From assembly GCA_964404765.1 (NCBI GenBank), contig CAYOLL010000245.1, positions 1 through 7,728 on the forward strand: DNA of 7,728 bases. The letters are read 5' to 3'. How positions within the stretch are numbered: the first letter of the stretch is position 1; the number at the start of each line of letters is the position of its first letter. Under the pieces are notes generated by a model. That model was not told where the DNA came from. It saw only the letters and a list, made by a program, of their open reading frames with translations, and did not search any database. This DNA is from CAYOLL01 sp964404765 [NCBI: uncultured Gemmatimonadota bacterium] (GTDB lineage Bacteria; 4572-55). The translations under genes were made by a program, and so were the position numbers. Positions 1-7,728 of the stretch are shown one piece after another.

Positions 1-5
1 GAGCA

Positions 6-156
6 AAACCCTTAGGGTGAACTTACCCAAAGTTATTAAATTGACGTTCCTAAGTAAGTCAATATAAACCAAATTTTTCAACTTTTTAGCATAGACCCTA
101 AGGGTTTAATTGGTTGAACCTCTTGAGGTTATGCGTAAACAAAACCCTTAGGGTCT
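6..156. repeat. Three copies of palindromic motif AAACCCTTAGGGT
   Basis: The 13-nt motif AAACCCTTAGGGT occurs at 6-18 and 142-154, and in inverted orientation at 95-107. The last two copies are part of a longer perfect 15-nt inverted repeat (93-107 against 142-156). The core CCCTTAGGG is itself nearly self-complementary. One copy lies upstream of the putative promoter and two lie in the predicted leader of the kinase gene. The octamer TAAGTAAG also occurs twice (51-58 and 172-179). The motif could be an operator, or one of the intergenic palindrome families typical of this genome; the sequence alone does not decide. Confidence 0.8.
41..68 (+). promoter_or_regulatory. Putative sigma-70 promoter of the GAF/PAS hybrid kinase gene
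   Basis: A TTGACG box (41-46) and a TATAAA box (63-68) are separated by 16 bp. Each matches five of six positions of the sigma-70 consensus. Transcription would start near base 75, leaving a leader of roughly 125 nt before the ATG at 202. A 6-bp dyad, ATTGAC (40-45) with GTCAAT (58-63), overlaps the -35 box and spacer, so a dimeric regulator could bind there. This is a pattern-based prediction; no transcript evidence is available. Confidence 0.5.
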
Positions 157-163
157 TTGTTTA
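93..163 (+). promoter_or_regulatory. Structured 5' leader with alternative hairpins
   Basis: The predicted leader can fold in two exclusive ways. In one, 93-107 pairs perfectly with 142-156 (15 bp) and encloses a second hairpin, AACCTC (117-122) with GAGGTT (125-130). In the other, TAAACAAA (136-143) plus ACCC (144-147) pairs with GGGT (151-154) plus TTTGTTTA (156-163) around a TTA loop, with one bulged base. The two folds share bases 142-156. The region ends about 28 nt before the ribosome-binding site. This may be a regulatory leader, a terminator of an upstream gene, or only a palindromic repeat insertion. Pairing is read directly; function is inference. Confidence 0.4.
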
Positions 164-201
164 TAGTCACTTAAGTAAGCAACAACGAACAGGAGTAACC
201 C

Positions 202-3200
202 ATGCCTGCTGCCCCTATCCCGGCCAATGAACAGGAACGCTTAGACGCCTTGTGCGCCTACGAGATTCTGGACACCATGCCGGAAAAAGAATTCGACGAT
301 ATTACCCGCCTGGCCGCCTATATCTGTCAAGCTCCGACCGCGCTGATCAGCCTGGTGGATAAAGATCGTCAATGGTTCAAATCCAGCCATCATTTGGATG
401 TCGCTGAGACGCCGCGTGAGATGGCCTTTTGCGCCCACGCCATTTTGCAGTCCGAGCCGCTCGTTATCCCGGATGCCTTGCAAGACCCGCGTTTTAGCGA
501 TAATATTCTGGTTACCGGCGAGTTGCATTTGCGATTTTATGCCGGCGCGCCGCTGATTACCCCGGACGGGCAGGCCATCGGCACGCTGTGCCTGCTGGAT
601 TATCAACCGCGCTCCATCACCCCGGAGCAGCAGGACGCCTTGCAGATTCTCAGCCGTCAGGTGGTCAGCCTGTTGGAGCTGCGCCTAAAGAACCGCCGTC
701 TGGAGCAGGCCGGCGCCGCCCTGCAAGACAGTCAAACCCGGACCAACGCCTTATTGGAAGCCATTCCGGAGATGATGTTCCGGTTTGATCGCCAGGGCGT
801 TTATCTGGACTACAAGGCCGCCCGGGAAGACTTATATGTTCAGACGGGGGAAATTATCGGCAAGAAACTCCGCGATATTGCCCCGCCGGAATTTGCCGCC
901 TGTGTCGAAGAACTTATCCGGGCCACGCTGGACACGCAGGAGATGCATGTCTTTGAATATAAACTGCCTATCATCGGCAAGGGCCTGCACGACTATGAAG
1001 CCAGGCTGATGCCCGCCGGGTCAAATGAAGTCATCGCCATTGTGCGCGATGTAACCGAACGCAAGCAGATCGAAGAAGAATTGCGCCAGACCCATGCCGC
1101 TTTAGCCGAGAGCAACGCCCGCTTGCAAACCATGATGGACGCCGCGCCTGATCCGATTCTGCTGGTGGATCAGCAAGGAAAAATGGTGTGGGTCAATACC
1201 CAGACCGAAGCGGTTTTTGGCTACACCACGGCGGAGTTGGCCGGCCAGCCCATCGAAATGCTGGTGCCCGACCGCGCCCGCCATCGCCATGCCGCTCACC
1301 GTGACCATTACAAACAGCAACCGCGACTAATGGGCACCGGCCAGAACATCACCGCGCGTCACAAAAACGGCCACGAGTTCCCGGTTAGTGTCCGGCTGGG
1401 GCCGCTGCGCGACAAGGACGGCGCGTTGCTGACCATCGCCATCGTGGAAGATATCAGCGAGCGCAAGCAGATAGAAGAAACGTTGCGTGTTAGTGAGGCG
1501 CGGAACCGGCTGTTTATTGACACGGCGTTGGAAGGATTTGGCGAGATTGCCGCCGATGGGCGAATTCTCACGGTTAATGCGCATTTGGAAAGCATGTTTG
1601 GTTATGCAAAAGGCGAAATGACCGGTCTTAACATAATAAATGACCTGCTTTTTCCGGAGGATCGCGCAACCATGATTGAACGGCAAAAACACCGCAGACA
1701 GGGCGAGGCTATCGCCTACGAGCAGCGTTTTCGACGAAAAGATAGCGTGGCATTGTGGGCGATTGTCTCGCCGACCCCGATCAAAGATATTACCGGCAAT
1801 ATCGTCGGTTCATTTGCCATGATGACGGATATTACTGAGCGTAAGCAGGTCGAAGAAGCCCTGCGGGAAAGCGAAAATCGTTTTCGTCGTTTGTTTGAAG
1901 ATGATCTGAGCGGTAATTTTATTACCACTGGTGACGGCGTTATTTTGGCATGCAATCCGGCCTTTGTTAAAATATTTGGCTATGCTTCTGTGGCGGAACT
2001 CATCGGTCAATCCATCATCATGCTCTATTTCGACCAGGTCGAACGCCCCATCTTGCTGGCTCGCTTGAAAAGAGAGGGCAAAATTGAACATTACCAGTGC
2101 GTTCGCCGCCGCAAGGATGGCGTGTTGATTCACGTGATCGAAAACAAAGTGGCCACGCTTAATGCCGCCGGAGAAATTGTGGAGATTAAAGGCTACATCT
2201 ATGATGATTCGGAACGCAAACAGGCGGAAGAAGCGCTACAGGAGAAGGAGACCCGTTTGCGCCTGGCCGTGCAGTCGGGGCCGATCGGTATTTGGGACTG
2301 GGATATTGTCAACAACAAGCTGGTTTGGGAAGAAAGCATGTATACCCTGTATGGCATTCGCGCGGAAGATTTTGGCGGGGCCTACGACGCCTGGAGCCGC
2401 ACCGTCCATCCAGACGACCTGCAATACGCCGAAAACGAAATCCAGGCCGCCTTGCGCGGCGAGCGGGAATACGCGCCAGAATTCCGCATCGTCCGGCCCG
2501 ACGGCGGTGTCAGGATCATCAAAGCTTCTTCTATCACCACCTACGACGCAAATGGCCAAGCCCTGCGCATGGTCGGCACAAACATTGACATCACCGAGCG
2601 CAAACACCTGGAAGAATCGCTGCGAGCGGCCAAAGAAATCGCCGACAAGGCCAATCAGGCCAAGAGCGACTTTCTGGCCGGCATGAGCCACGAGCTGCGC
2701 ACCCCGCTCAACGGTATTTTGGGGTATGCCCAAATTTTGCAGCGCGACCCGCAATTTCCGGAAAATTACCGATCAGCCATGGATACGATTAAGCGCAGCG
2801 GCGAGCATCTGCTCAAGCTGATTTCCGATATTCTCGACCTGGCCAAGATCGAAGCGGGCAAGGTGGAACTGGTTCCGGCTCCCTTCAATCTGTCTAACGC
2901 CGTGCAAGACATCCTCAGCATGACCAAACCCAATGCGACCAGAAAGGGCTTGCCATTGATTTACCTGGCCGACGCCGCCCTGCCCGGCTATGTCTTTGGC
3001 GATGAAAAGCGGCTGCGCCAGGTCCTCATCAATCTGTTGGGCAACGCCATTAAGTTTACCAAACAAGGCCGGGTTGAGCTGCGGATTCTAAATTCCCTTG
3101 ATAGGGAGAAATTCATTCGTTTTGAGGTGATTGACACCGGCGTGGGCCTGAGCGCGGACGATCAACAGAAGTTGTTTAAAGAGTTTTCACAAGTAGGCTC

Positions 3201-4029
3201 CACGGCCTCCAAAGAACAAGGCACGGGCCTGGGCCTGTCCATCAGCCGTAAATTAGTGCAGCTCATGGGCGGCGATTTATATGTGAAAAGCGAAATTGGG
3301 GTCGGTTCCACCTTCTGGTTCGAGATCGCCCTGCCGGCGGATGCTAACACCGGCGATAACGCCGAGATCAAGTCCGGCCGGCGCATTACCGGGCTGCTGG
3401 GCCGGCCGCTGACCATTCTGGTGGTGGACGACTATGCCGTCAACCGCGCCGTCATCCGCGACACGCTGCGGCCGCTGGGGATCACGGTGATTGAAGCGAA
3501 AAACGGCCAGGATGCTTTTGACCAGGCCCTGCGTTATCGTCCGGAGCTGATCCTGATGGATTGGGTGATGCCGGTCATGGACGGCCGGACCGCCACCCGG
3601 CTGATTCGGCAGCAAGCGGAAGTCCAGACGATTCCGATCATCGCCCTGACCGCCAACGCCTTCAGCGAAACCCAGGACGAAGCTCATCAGGCCGGTTGTA
3701 ACGCCTTTCTGTCCAAGCCGTTGGATATGGAAGCCCTGTTGCAGCAGTTGACCGTCTTTTTGCAGGTCGAGTGGCAATACGCCGGTGAAGATGCCCAAGC
3801 CGCCGCTCCGACCGAAACCGCCGCCATGCACTGGCCGCCGGCGGAAACCTTACGCCAGATCATCGAAATGGCCGAATCCGGCGATTTTACCGGCCTCGAG
3901 GAATGGGTCAAAACCTTCAAACAGCAAGGCCCGGAATACGCCCCTTTTACCAAACGGGTTCAGGCGCTGCTGGACGATTTTTTGTTTGAGGAAATGGTGG
4001 TTTTTTCAAATAATGGATTGGCCGTATAA
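202..4029 (+). CDS. Cytoplasmic hybrid sensor histidine kinase (GAF, 5x PAS, HisKA, HATPase, REC)
   Basis: This protein of 1275 residues should autophosphorylate on a histidine and pass the phosphate to its own receiver domain. In order: GAF domain (about 24-165); five PAS domains (about 183-292, 308-425, 435-549, 561-675, 686-802), most ending in the D-[IV]-[ST]-ER-K hinge typical of PAS-kinase linkers; HisKA with phospho-acceptor H830 in [10 protein letters not shown]; HATPase (about 930-1046) with N-box N944/N948, G1 box DTGVG from D978 and G2 box GTGLGLS from G1007; receiver domain (about 1071-1187) with acidic pair D1076/D1077, phospho-acceptor D1120, T1150 and K1172. A conserved-looking tail (1212-1270) resembles the tail of the second kinase in this window. 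No signal peptide or membrane helix is visible, so it is cytoplasmic. The start is fixed by AGGAG at 191-195, six bases before the ATG. All key residues are intact. No HPt domain is present and the signal is unknown. Confidence 0.96.
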   Translation: MPAAPIPANEQERLDALCAYEILDTMPEKEFDDITRLAAYICQAPTALISLVDKDRQWFKSSHHLDVAETPREMAFCAHAILQSEPLVIPDALQDPRFSDNILVTGELHLRFYAGAPLITPDGQAIGTLCLLDYQPRSITPEQQDALQILSRQVVSLLELRLKNRRLEQAGAALQDSQTRTNALLEAIPEMMFRFDRQGVYLDYKAAREDLYVQTGEIIGKKLRDIAPPEFAACVEELIRATLDTQEMHVFEYKLPIIGKGLHDYEARLMPAGSNEVIAIVRDVTERKQIEEELRQTHAALAESNARLQTMMDAAPDPILLVDQQGKMVWVNTQTEAVFGYTTAELAGQPIEMLVPDRARHRHAAHRDHYKQQPRLMGTGQNITARHKNGHEFPVSVRLGPLRDKDGALLTIAIVEDISERKQIEETLRVSEARNRLFIDTALEGFGEIAADGRILTVNAHLESMFGYAKGEMTGLNIINDLLFPEDRATMIERQKHRRQGEAIAYEQRFRRKDSVALWAIVSPTPIKDITGNIVGSFAMMTDITERKQVEEALRESENRFRRLFEDDLSGNFITTGDGVILACNPAFVKIFGYASVAELIGQSIIMLYFDQVERPILLARLKREGKIEHYQCVRRRKDGVLIHVIENKVATLNAAGEIVEIKGYIYDDSERKQAEEALQEKETRLRLAVQSGPIGIWDWDIVNNKLVWEESMYTLYGIRAEDFGGAYDAWSRTVHPDDLQYAENEIQAALRGEREYAPEFRIVRPDGGVRIIKASSITTYDANGQALRMVGTNIDITERKHLEESLRAAKEIADKANQAKSDFLAGMSHELRTPLNGILGYAQILQRDPQFPENYRSAMDTIKRSGEHLLKLISDILDLAKIEAGKVELVPAPFNLSNAVQDILSMTKPNATRKGLPLIYLADAALPGYVFGDEKRLRQVLINLLGNAIKFTKQGRVELRILNSLDREKFIRFEVIDTGVGLSADDQQKLFKEFSQVGSTASKEQGTGLGLSISRKLVQLMGGDLYVKSEIGVGSTFWFEIALPADANTGDNAEIKSGRRITGLLGRPLTILVVDDYAVNRAVIRDTLRPLGITVIEAKNGQDAFDQALRYRPELILMDWVMPVMDGRTATRLIRQQAEVQTIPIIALTANAFSETQDEAHQAGCNAFLSKPLDMEALLQQLTVFLQVEWQYAGEDAQAAAPTETAAMHWPPAETLRQIIEMAESGDFTGLEEWVKTFKQQGPEYAPFTKRVQALLDDFLFEEMVVFSNNGLAV

Positions 4030-4046
4030 CTAGTGCTACGCGGCGT

Positions 4047-4123
4047 AAGTTCGTGTGAACTTAGAGATGCCATCTTTTGGAAAGATGGCATCTCTTTCCG
4101 GCCGGAAAAGTTCACCCGAATTT
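4047..4123. repeat. 77-bp palindromic element that can form a three-way junction
   Basis: Outer arms 4047-4062 and 4108-4123 pair over 16 positions with one mismatch (4054/4116) and one G-T pair (4049/4121). Inside them, without any unpaired base between, lie a perfect 15-bp hairpin (4063-4077 with 4081-4095, loop TGG) and a perfect 12-bp palindrome TTCCGGCCGGAA (4096-4107). Each outer arm is also a hairpin on its own: AAGTTC (4047-4052) with GAACTT (4057-4062), and AAGTTC (4108-4113) with GAATTT (4118-4123, one G-T pair). Almost every base is therefore used in a branched or four-hairpin structure. It lies just downstream of the first kinase stop codon and just upstream of a PAS remnant. It may be a mobile palindromic repeat (REP-like or a miniature element). 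Confidence 0.75.
4063..4097 (+). terminator. Probable transcription terminator hairpin after the first kinase gene
   Basis: A perfect 15-bp stem (4063-4077 with 4081-4095) with a TGG loop begins 34 nt after the TAA of the GAF/PAS kinase. The 3' arm ends in TCTCT followed by TT, a weak U tract, so termination efficiency is uncertain. The hairpin is one arm of the larger branched element, so it may terminate transcription incidentally. If it works, the second kinase gene needs its own promoter. Confidence 0.45.
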
Positions 4124-4301
4124 TGCCCCGGTAACTTATCTCACCTTTAACGACAAGGGCCTGATTTTAGACATCAACCTGACCGGGGTCAATTTTTTGC
4201 AGCGAAACCGGGATACGCTGCTGCGCAAACCATTTGTTACCTTTCTGGTCAGCGACTACCACATGATCTTTCACGATCATCTCAAGCGTTTGTTTGGGAC
4301 A
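4119..4301 (+). pseudogene. Remnant of a PAS domain
   Basis: The frame with codons starting at 4119 reads about 61 residues that look like the first half of a PAS domain: NFAPVTYLTFNDKG, then ILDINLTGVNFLQ, then KPFVTFLVSD and HLKRLFGTE. This matches the general PAS pattern FAPVGYxTLNxxGxILxANLTxxxLLG, known from many sensor kinases. There is no plausible start: the only upstream initiation-type codon in frame is a TTG at 4077, inside the palindromic hairpin and without a ribosome-binding site. PAS likeness stops near 4301, the remaining frame is unrelated and ends at TGA 4362-4364. The left edge of the homology coincides with the right edge of the 77-bp element. Inferred to be the relic of a longer sensor gene that lost both ends. 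Confidence 0.6.
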
Positions 4302-4421
4302 GAGAATATTTCGGCTTGCATTTTAACTTTGTTTTTGGTAAAAATCGCACTTTCACAGTTATGATTTTGTGCAAGCAAAAAACAGGCACTCCAATATTTG
4401 AATGGAAGGGAGGCATTAGAA
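4302..4421 (+). promoter_or_regulatory. Leader of the TPR kinase with a weak promoter candidate
   Basis: This AT-rich stretch precedes the second kinase. The best promoter-like pair is TTGCAT (4316-4321) and TAAAAA (4339-4344) with 17 bp spacing. A TATGAT box at 4360-4365 is an alternative -10 without a good -35. A 7-bp dyad, GCTTGCA (4314-4320) with TGCAAGC (4370-4376), brackets both. The ribosome-binding site AAGGGAGG (4406-4413) lies 8 nt before ATG 4422 and is strong. The promoter assignment is tentative; the ribosome-binding site is clear. Confidence 0.35.
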
Positions 4422-6788
<2,367 letters not shown>

Positions 6789-6838
6789 GTTTAACGTGAG
6801 GACCGGGGGTTGAATGGCATTTTTGCTATAAACATACC

Positions 6839-6902
6839 ACCGCTACGCGGTTGGACCCGCACCCTTCCAAGTCCTGTTTTTGTGAGGCTTGCTTCGAAAG
6901 CC
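6839..6902. repeat. Short palindromes downstream of the TPR kinase
   Basis: ACCGC (6839-6843) pairs with GCGGT (6847-6851) around TAC, and GGCTT (6886-6890) pairs with AAGCC (6898-6902) around a 7-nt loop. The 9-mer GCTACGCGG at 6842-6850 also occurs at 4035-4043, after the first kinase gene. Neither hairpin is followed by a T run, so they are poor terminators. No gene is visible between 6789 and the miniature element. Confidence 0.4.
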
Positions 6903-6915
6903 GTCGTGCTCCTTA

Positions 6916-7068
6916 ATCAGGTTGTAACTTCTCAAAAAGTGTTGGTAAAATAAAACCTTGCGAAGGTTAAACTTGCCGCGGAAGTCAATACTTTCAGGGT
7001 TTTCACAAACTTACAGGCGGGAACCTTCGCAAGGTTAGCCTACGGTTATTGAGAAGTTACATCAGGTT
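6916..7068. mobile_element. 137-bp miniature inverted-repeat element (MITE) with 8-bp target duplication
   Basis: The element spans 6924-7060. Its ends are perfect 12-bp inverted repeats, GTAACTTCTCAA (6924-6935) and TTGAGAAGTTAC (7049-7060). It is flanked by the direct repeat ATCAGGTT (6916-6923 and 7061-7068), the expected target-site duplication. It is far too short for a transposase and has no coding frame of note. Inside is a second inverted pair, AACCTTGCGAAGGTT (6954-6968) and AACCTTCGCAAGGTT (7022-7036), each copy itself a hairpin. Ends beginning GTAA and an 8-bp duplication are known features of the IS66 family, so mobilisation in trans by an IS66-type transposase is plausible but not shown. 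It lies between convergent genes, so its hairpins could also affect transcript ends. Confidence 0.75.
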
Positions 7069-7414
7069 AACAACACTGGGCATCCAAAGCCGCGGCAGTA
7101 ATTCGATAATGGCTGCCGTGCCATTTGACGGTGCCATCGGCATGTAGCCACAACACCTGCGGAGATTCGTGCTTAATGCCGGACTCTTGCGCAATATACT
7201 GACTCAACTGCCGATCTTGAACAACATCTACCCGCACGATCTTTAAATTCGGCGCTGAAACTTTCCCCGCCCAGGTTTGCACATCACTTTCGATAAAAAA
7301 GCTGACCGAACATTTCGGGCTTTTCTTGAAAACAAGCAGCTCCTCGCCGGCGCTCAGGGTCTGGCGCAAGGCTTGCCAATCGGCAATCGTATGGATGTTT
7401 TGAATAGGAATCAT
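7067..7414 (-). CDS. YtxJ/BrxC-like monothiol bacilliredoxin family protein (DUF2847)
   Basis: This protein of 115 residues has a thioredoxin-like layout. It carries a single N-terminal active-site-like cysteine, C35, in FKKSPKCSVS, equivalent to the CPIS region of Bacillus YtxJ. It then has the family's conserved block GIKHESPQ (H82, E83, S84, P85, Q86; P85 being the expected cis-proline) and the closing WHGSHYRIT (W98, H99, H102). YtxJ/BrxC proteins are linked in Firmicutes to removing bacillithiol from S-thiolated proteins; here the thiol partner is unknown. It ends in an unusual CC pair (C114, C115). The start at 7414 gives normal family length, with a weak AAAGGT at 7430-7425. The frame stays open to an ATG at 7564, but that extension only translates palindromic repeats and is rejected. 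The stop codon overlaps the target duplication of the adjacent MITE. Confidence 0.85.
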   Translation of the reverse strand: MIPIQNIHTIADWQALRQTLSAGEELLVFKKSPKCSVSFFIESDVQTWAGKVSAPNLKIVRVDVVQDRQLSQYIAQESGIKHESPQVLWLHADGTVKWHGSHYRITAAALDAQCC

Positions 7415-7433
7415 TGTATTGCGGACCTTTGAA

Positions 7434-7481
7434 GGAGTAGCAAACTTTAGTTTGCAAGTGGAGTAGCAAACTTTAGTTTGC
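7434..7481. repeat. Tandem palindromic repeat with core GCAAACTTTAGTTTGC
   Basis: Two identical 22-bp units lie at 7434-7455 and 7460-7481, separated by AAGT. Each starts GGAGTA and contains the core GCAAACTTTAGTTTGC, a 7-bp stem with a TT loop. The pair sits 20 bp upstream of the ytxJ-like start codon, inside its likely leader. It is either a dispersed intergenic repeat present in tandem or a regulatory element; the first is favoured because several unrelated palindromes follow next to it. Confidence 0.85.
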
Positions 7482-7524
7482 GTATTAAATAACTTTCGCA
7501 TTTGGACGGTTGAACTGTTCACAA

Positions 7525-7664
7525 GCCCTGTAAGGGCGGCCTGTTTGTAGAAAGCGAACCACACAGGACTTGGAAGGTTATCGGTAAAAACCGTTGAAAC
7601 GGTTTCGGATAATACCTGCGAGATGCGTTTTCACCCCGTTAAAACGGGGTGTTACATTAACACC
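7525..7664. repeat. Cluster of unrelated hairpins upstream of the ytxJ-like gene
   Basis: Four more palindromes follow one another: GCCCT (7525-7529) with AGGGC (7533-7537); AAACCGTT (7588-7595) with AACGGTTT (7598-7605), flanked by partly complementary GGTTATC (7576-7582) and GATAATACC (7608-7616); CACCCCGTT (7632-7640) with AACGGGGTG (7643-7651); and GGTGTTA (7648-7654) with TAACACC (7658-7664). The last two share bases 7648-7651 and so cannot both form fully. No gene is visible between 7415 and 7656. The cluster resembles the REP-like palindromic spacers of some gammaproteobacteria. Confidence 0.7.
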
Positions 7665-7728
7665 GGAATTCATTAGACATCTTTCCAATTAAATTTGAAG
7701 TCGTCGATCTGGCGCATCTATGCTTTTT
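7657..7728 (-). CDS. Possible C-terminal end of a minus-strand gene running in from the right border
   Basis: One minus-strand frame is open from the window edge to a TAA at 7659-7657 and reads 23 residues ending in SNLIGKMSNEFRC. The stop lies in the arm of the last palindrome of the neighbouring cluster. The stretch is too short to assign, other frames close within it, and the family is not recognised. It may be chance. Confidence 0.2.
   Translation of the reverse strand, partial: KKHRCARSTTSNLIGKMSNEFRC

Larger units (their letters stand above)
6863..7577. repeat. 15-bp perfect inverted repeat bracketing the ytxJ-like gene
   Basis: CCTTCCAAGTCCTGT at 6863-6877 is the exact reverse complement of ACAGGACTTGGAAGG at 7563-7577. 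The two copies bracket the miniature element and the ytxJ-like gene. No matching direct repeats are seen just outside the arms, so a composite mobile unit is not demonstrated. They may simply be two members, in opposite orientation, of a dispersed intergenic repeat family. Confidence 0.55.

Noticed and set aside
2162-2686. Overlapping open frame of 174 codons inside the PAS/HisKA region of the first kinase
   Set aside because: Low-complexity Arg/Pro/Ser-rich translation in an alternative frame of a clear kinase gene; a shadow frame.
3277-3831. Antisense open frame of 184 codons across the receiver domain of the first kinase
   Set aside because: Antisense to well-conserved catalytic motifs, without a recognisable domain or start signal.
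4077-4364. A 95-residue gene starting at TTG 4077
   Set aside because: The start lies inside a perfect hairpin with no ribosome-binding site, and the frame encodes only half a PAS domain followed by unrelated residues; treated as a pseudogene fragment.
4398-4421. TTG at 4398 as start of the TPR kinase
   Set aside because: It has no ribosome-binding site, while ATG 4422 has AAGGGAGG at an 8-nt spacing.
6789-7066. tRNA or other structured RNA gene in the convergent spacer
   Set aside because: The pairings are explained by the MITE ends and its internal palindromes; no cloverleaf with T-loop or anticodon features was seen.
7415-7564. Longer ytxJ-like reading frame starting at the ATG at 7564 (165 residues)
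   Set aside because: The extra 50 residues translate the tandem GCAAACTTTAGTTTGC palindromes and the GCCCT/AGGGC hairpin; the start at 7414 gives the normal family length.
7434-7664. Possible CRISPR array
   Set aside because: Only two identical units with a 4-bp spacer, and the other hairpins have different sequences; no regular repeat-spacer periodicity.

Overview
The window comes from a bacterium of moderate GC content whose protein-coding DNA is separated by spacers unusually rich in short palindromes (cores such as AACCTTCGCAAGGTT, GCAAACTTTAGTTTGC, AAACCCTTAGGGT). Large soluble GAF/PAS and TPR hybrid kinases together with this kind of palindrome-studded spacer suggest a gammaproteobacterial methanotroph (Methylococcales, Methylomonas-like). 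That placement is an inference from style, not from a diagnostic marker gene, and is held loosely.

Layout. Bases 1-201 hold a plausible sigma-70 promoter and a structured leader with three copies of one 13-nt palindromic motif. Bases 202-4029 encode a 1275-residue cytoplasmic hybrid histidine kinase (GAF, five PAS, HisKA, HATPase, REC, short C-terminal module). Bases 4030-4421 are a spacer that begins with a compact 77-bp element able to fold into a three-way junction. A decayed PAS-domain remnant abuts it, followed by the leader of the next gene. Bases 4422-6788 encode a second cytoplasmic hybrid kinase (TPRs, coiled coil, HisKA, HATPase, REC and the same C-terminal module). Bases 6789-7066 separate it from a convergent gene and contain a 137-bp miniature transposable element with 12-bp terminal inverted repeats and an 8-bp target duplication. 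Bases 7067-7414 on the minus strand encode a small YtxJ/BrxC-type (bacilliredoxin-like, DUF2847) protein. Bases 7415-7728 are mostly palindromic repeats, with a possible minus-strand gene end at the right border.

Function. Both kinases keep all the visible catalytic and phospho-acceptor residues and have no membrane segments, so they should sense intracellular signals: a small ligand or redox state through GAF/PAS in the first, protein partners through TPRs in the second. Neither carries an HPt domain, and no separate response regulator is encoded here, so any phosphorelay must finish with proteins encoded elsewhere. The YtxJ-like gene points to low-molecular-weight-thiol redox chemistry and has no obvious operon link to the kinases. 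The strongest non-genic signals are the 77-bp branched element and the miniature transposon inserted exactly at the end of the ytxJ-like gene.
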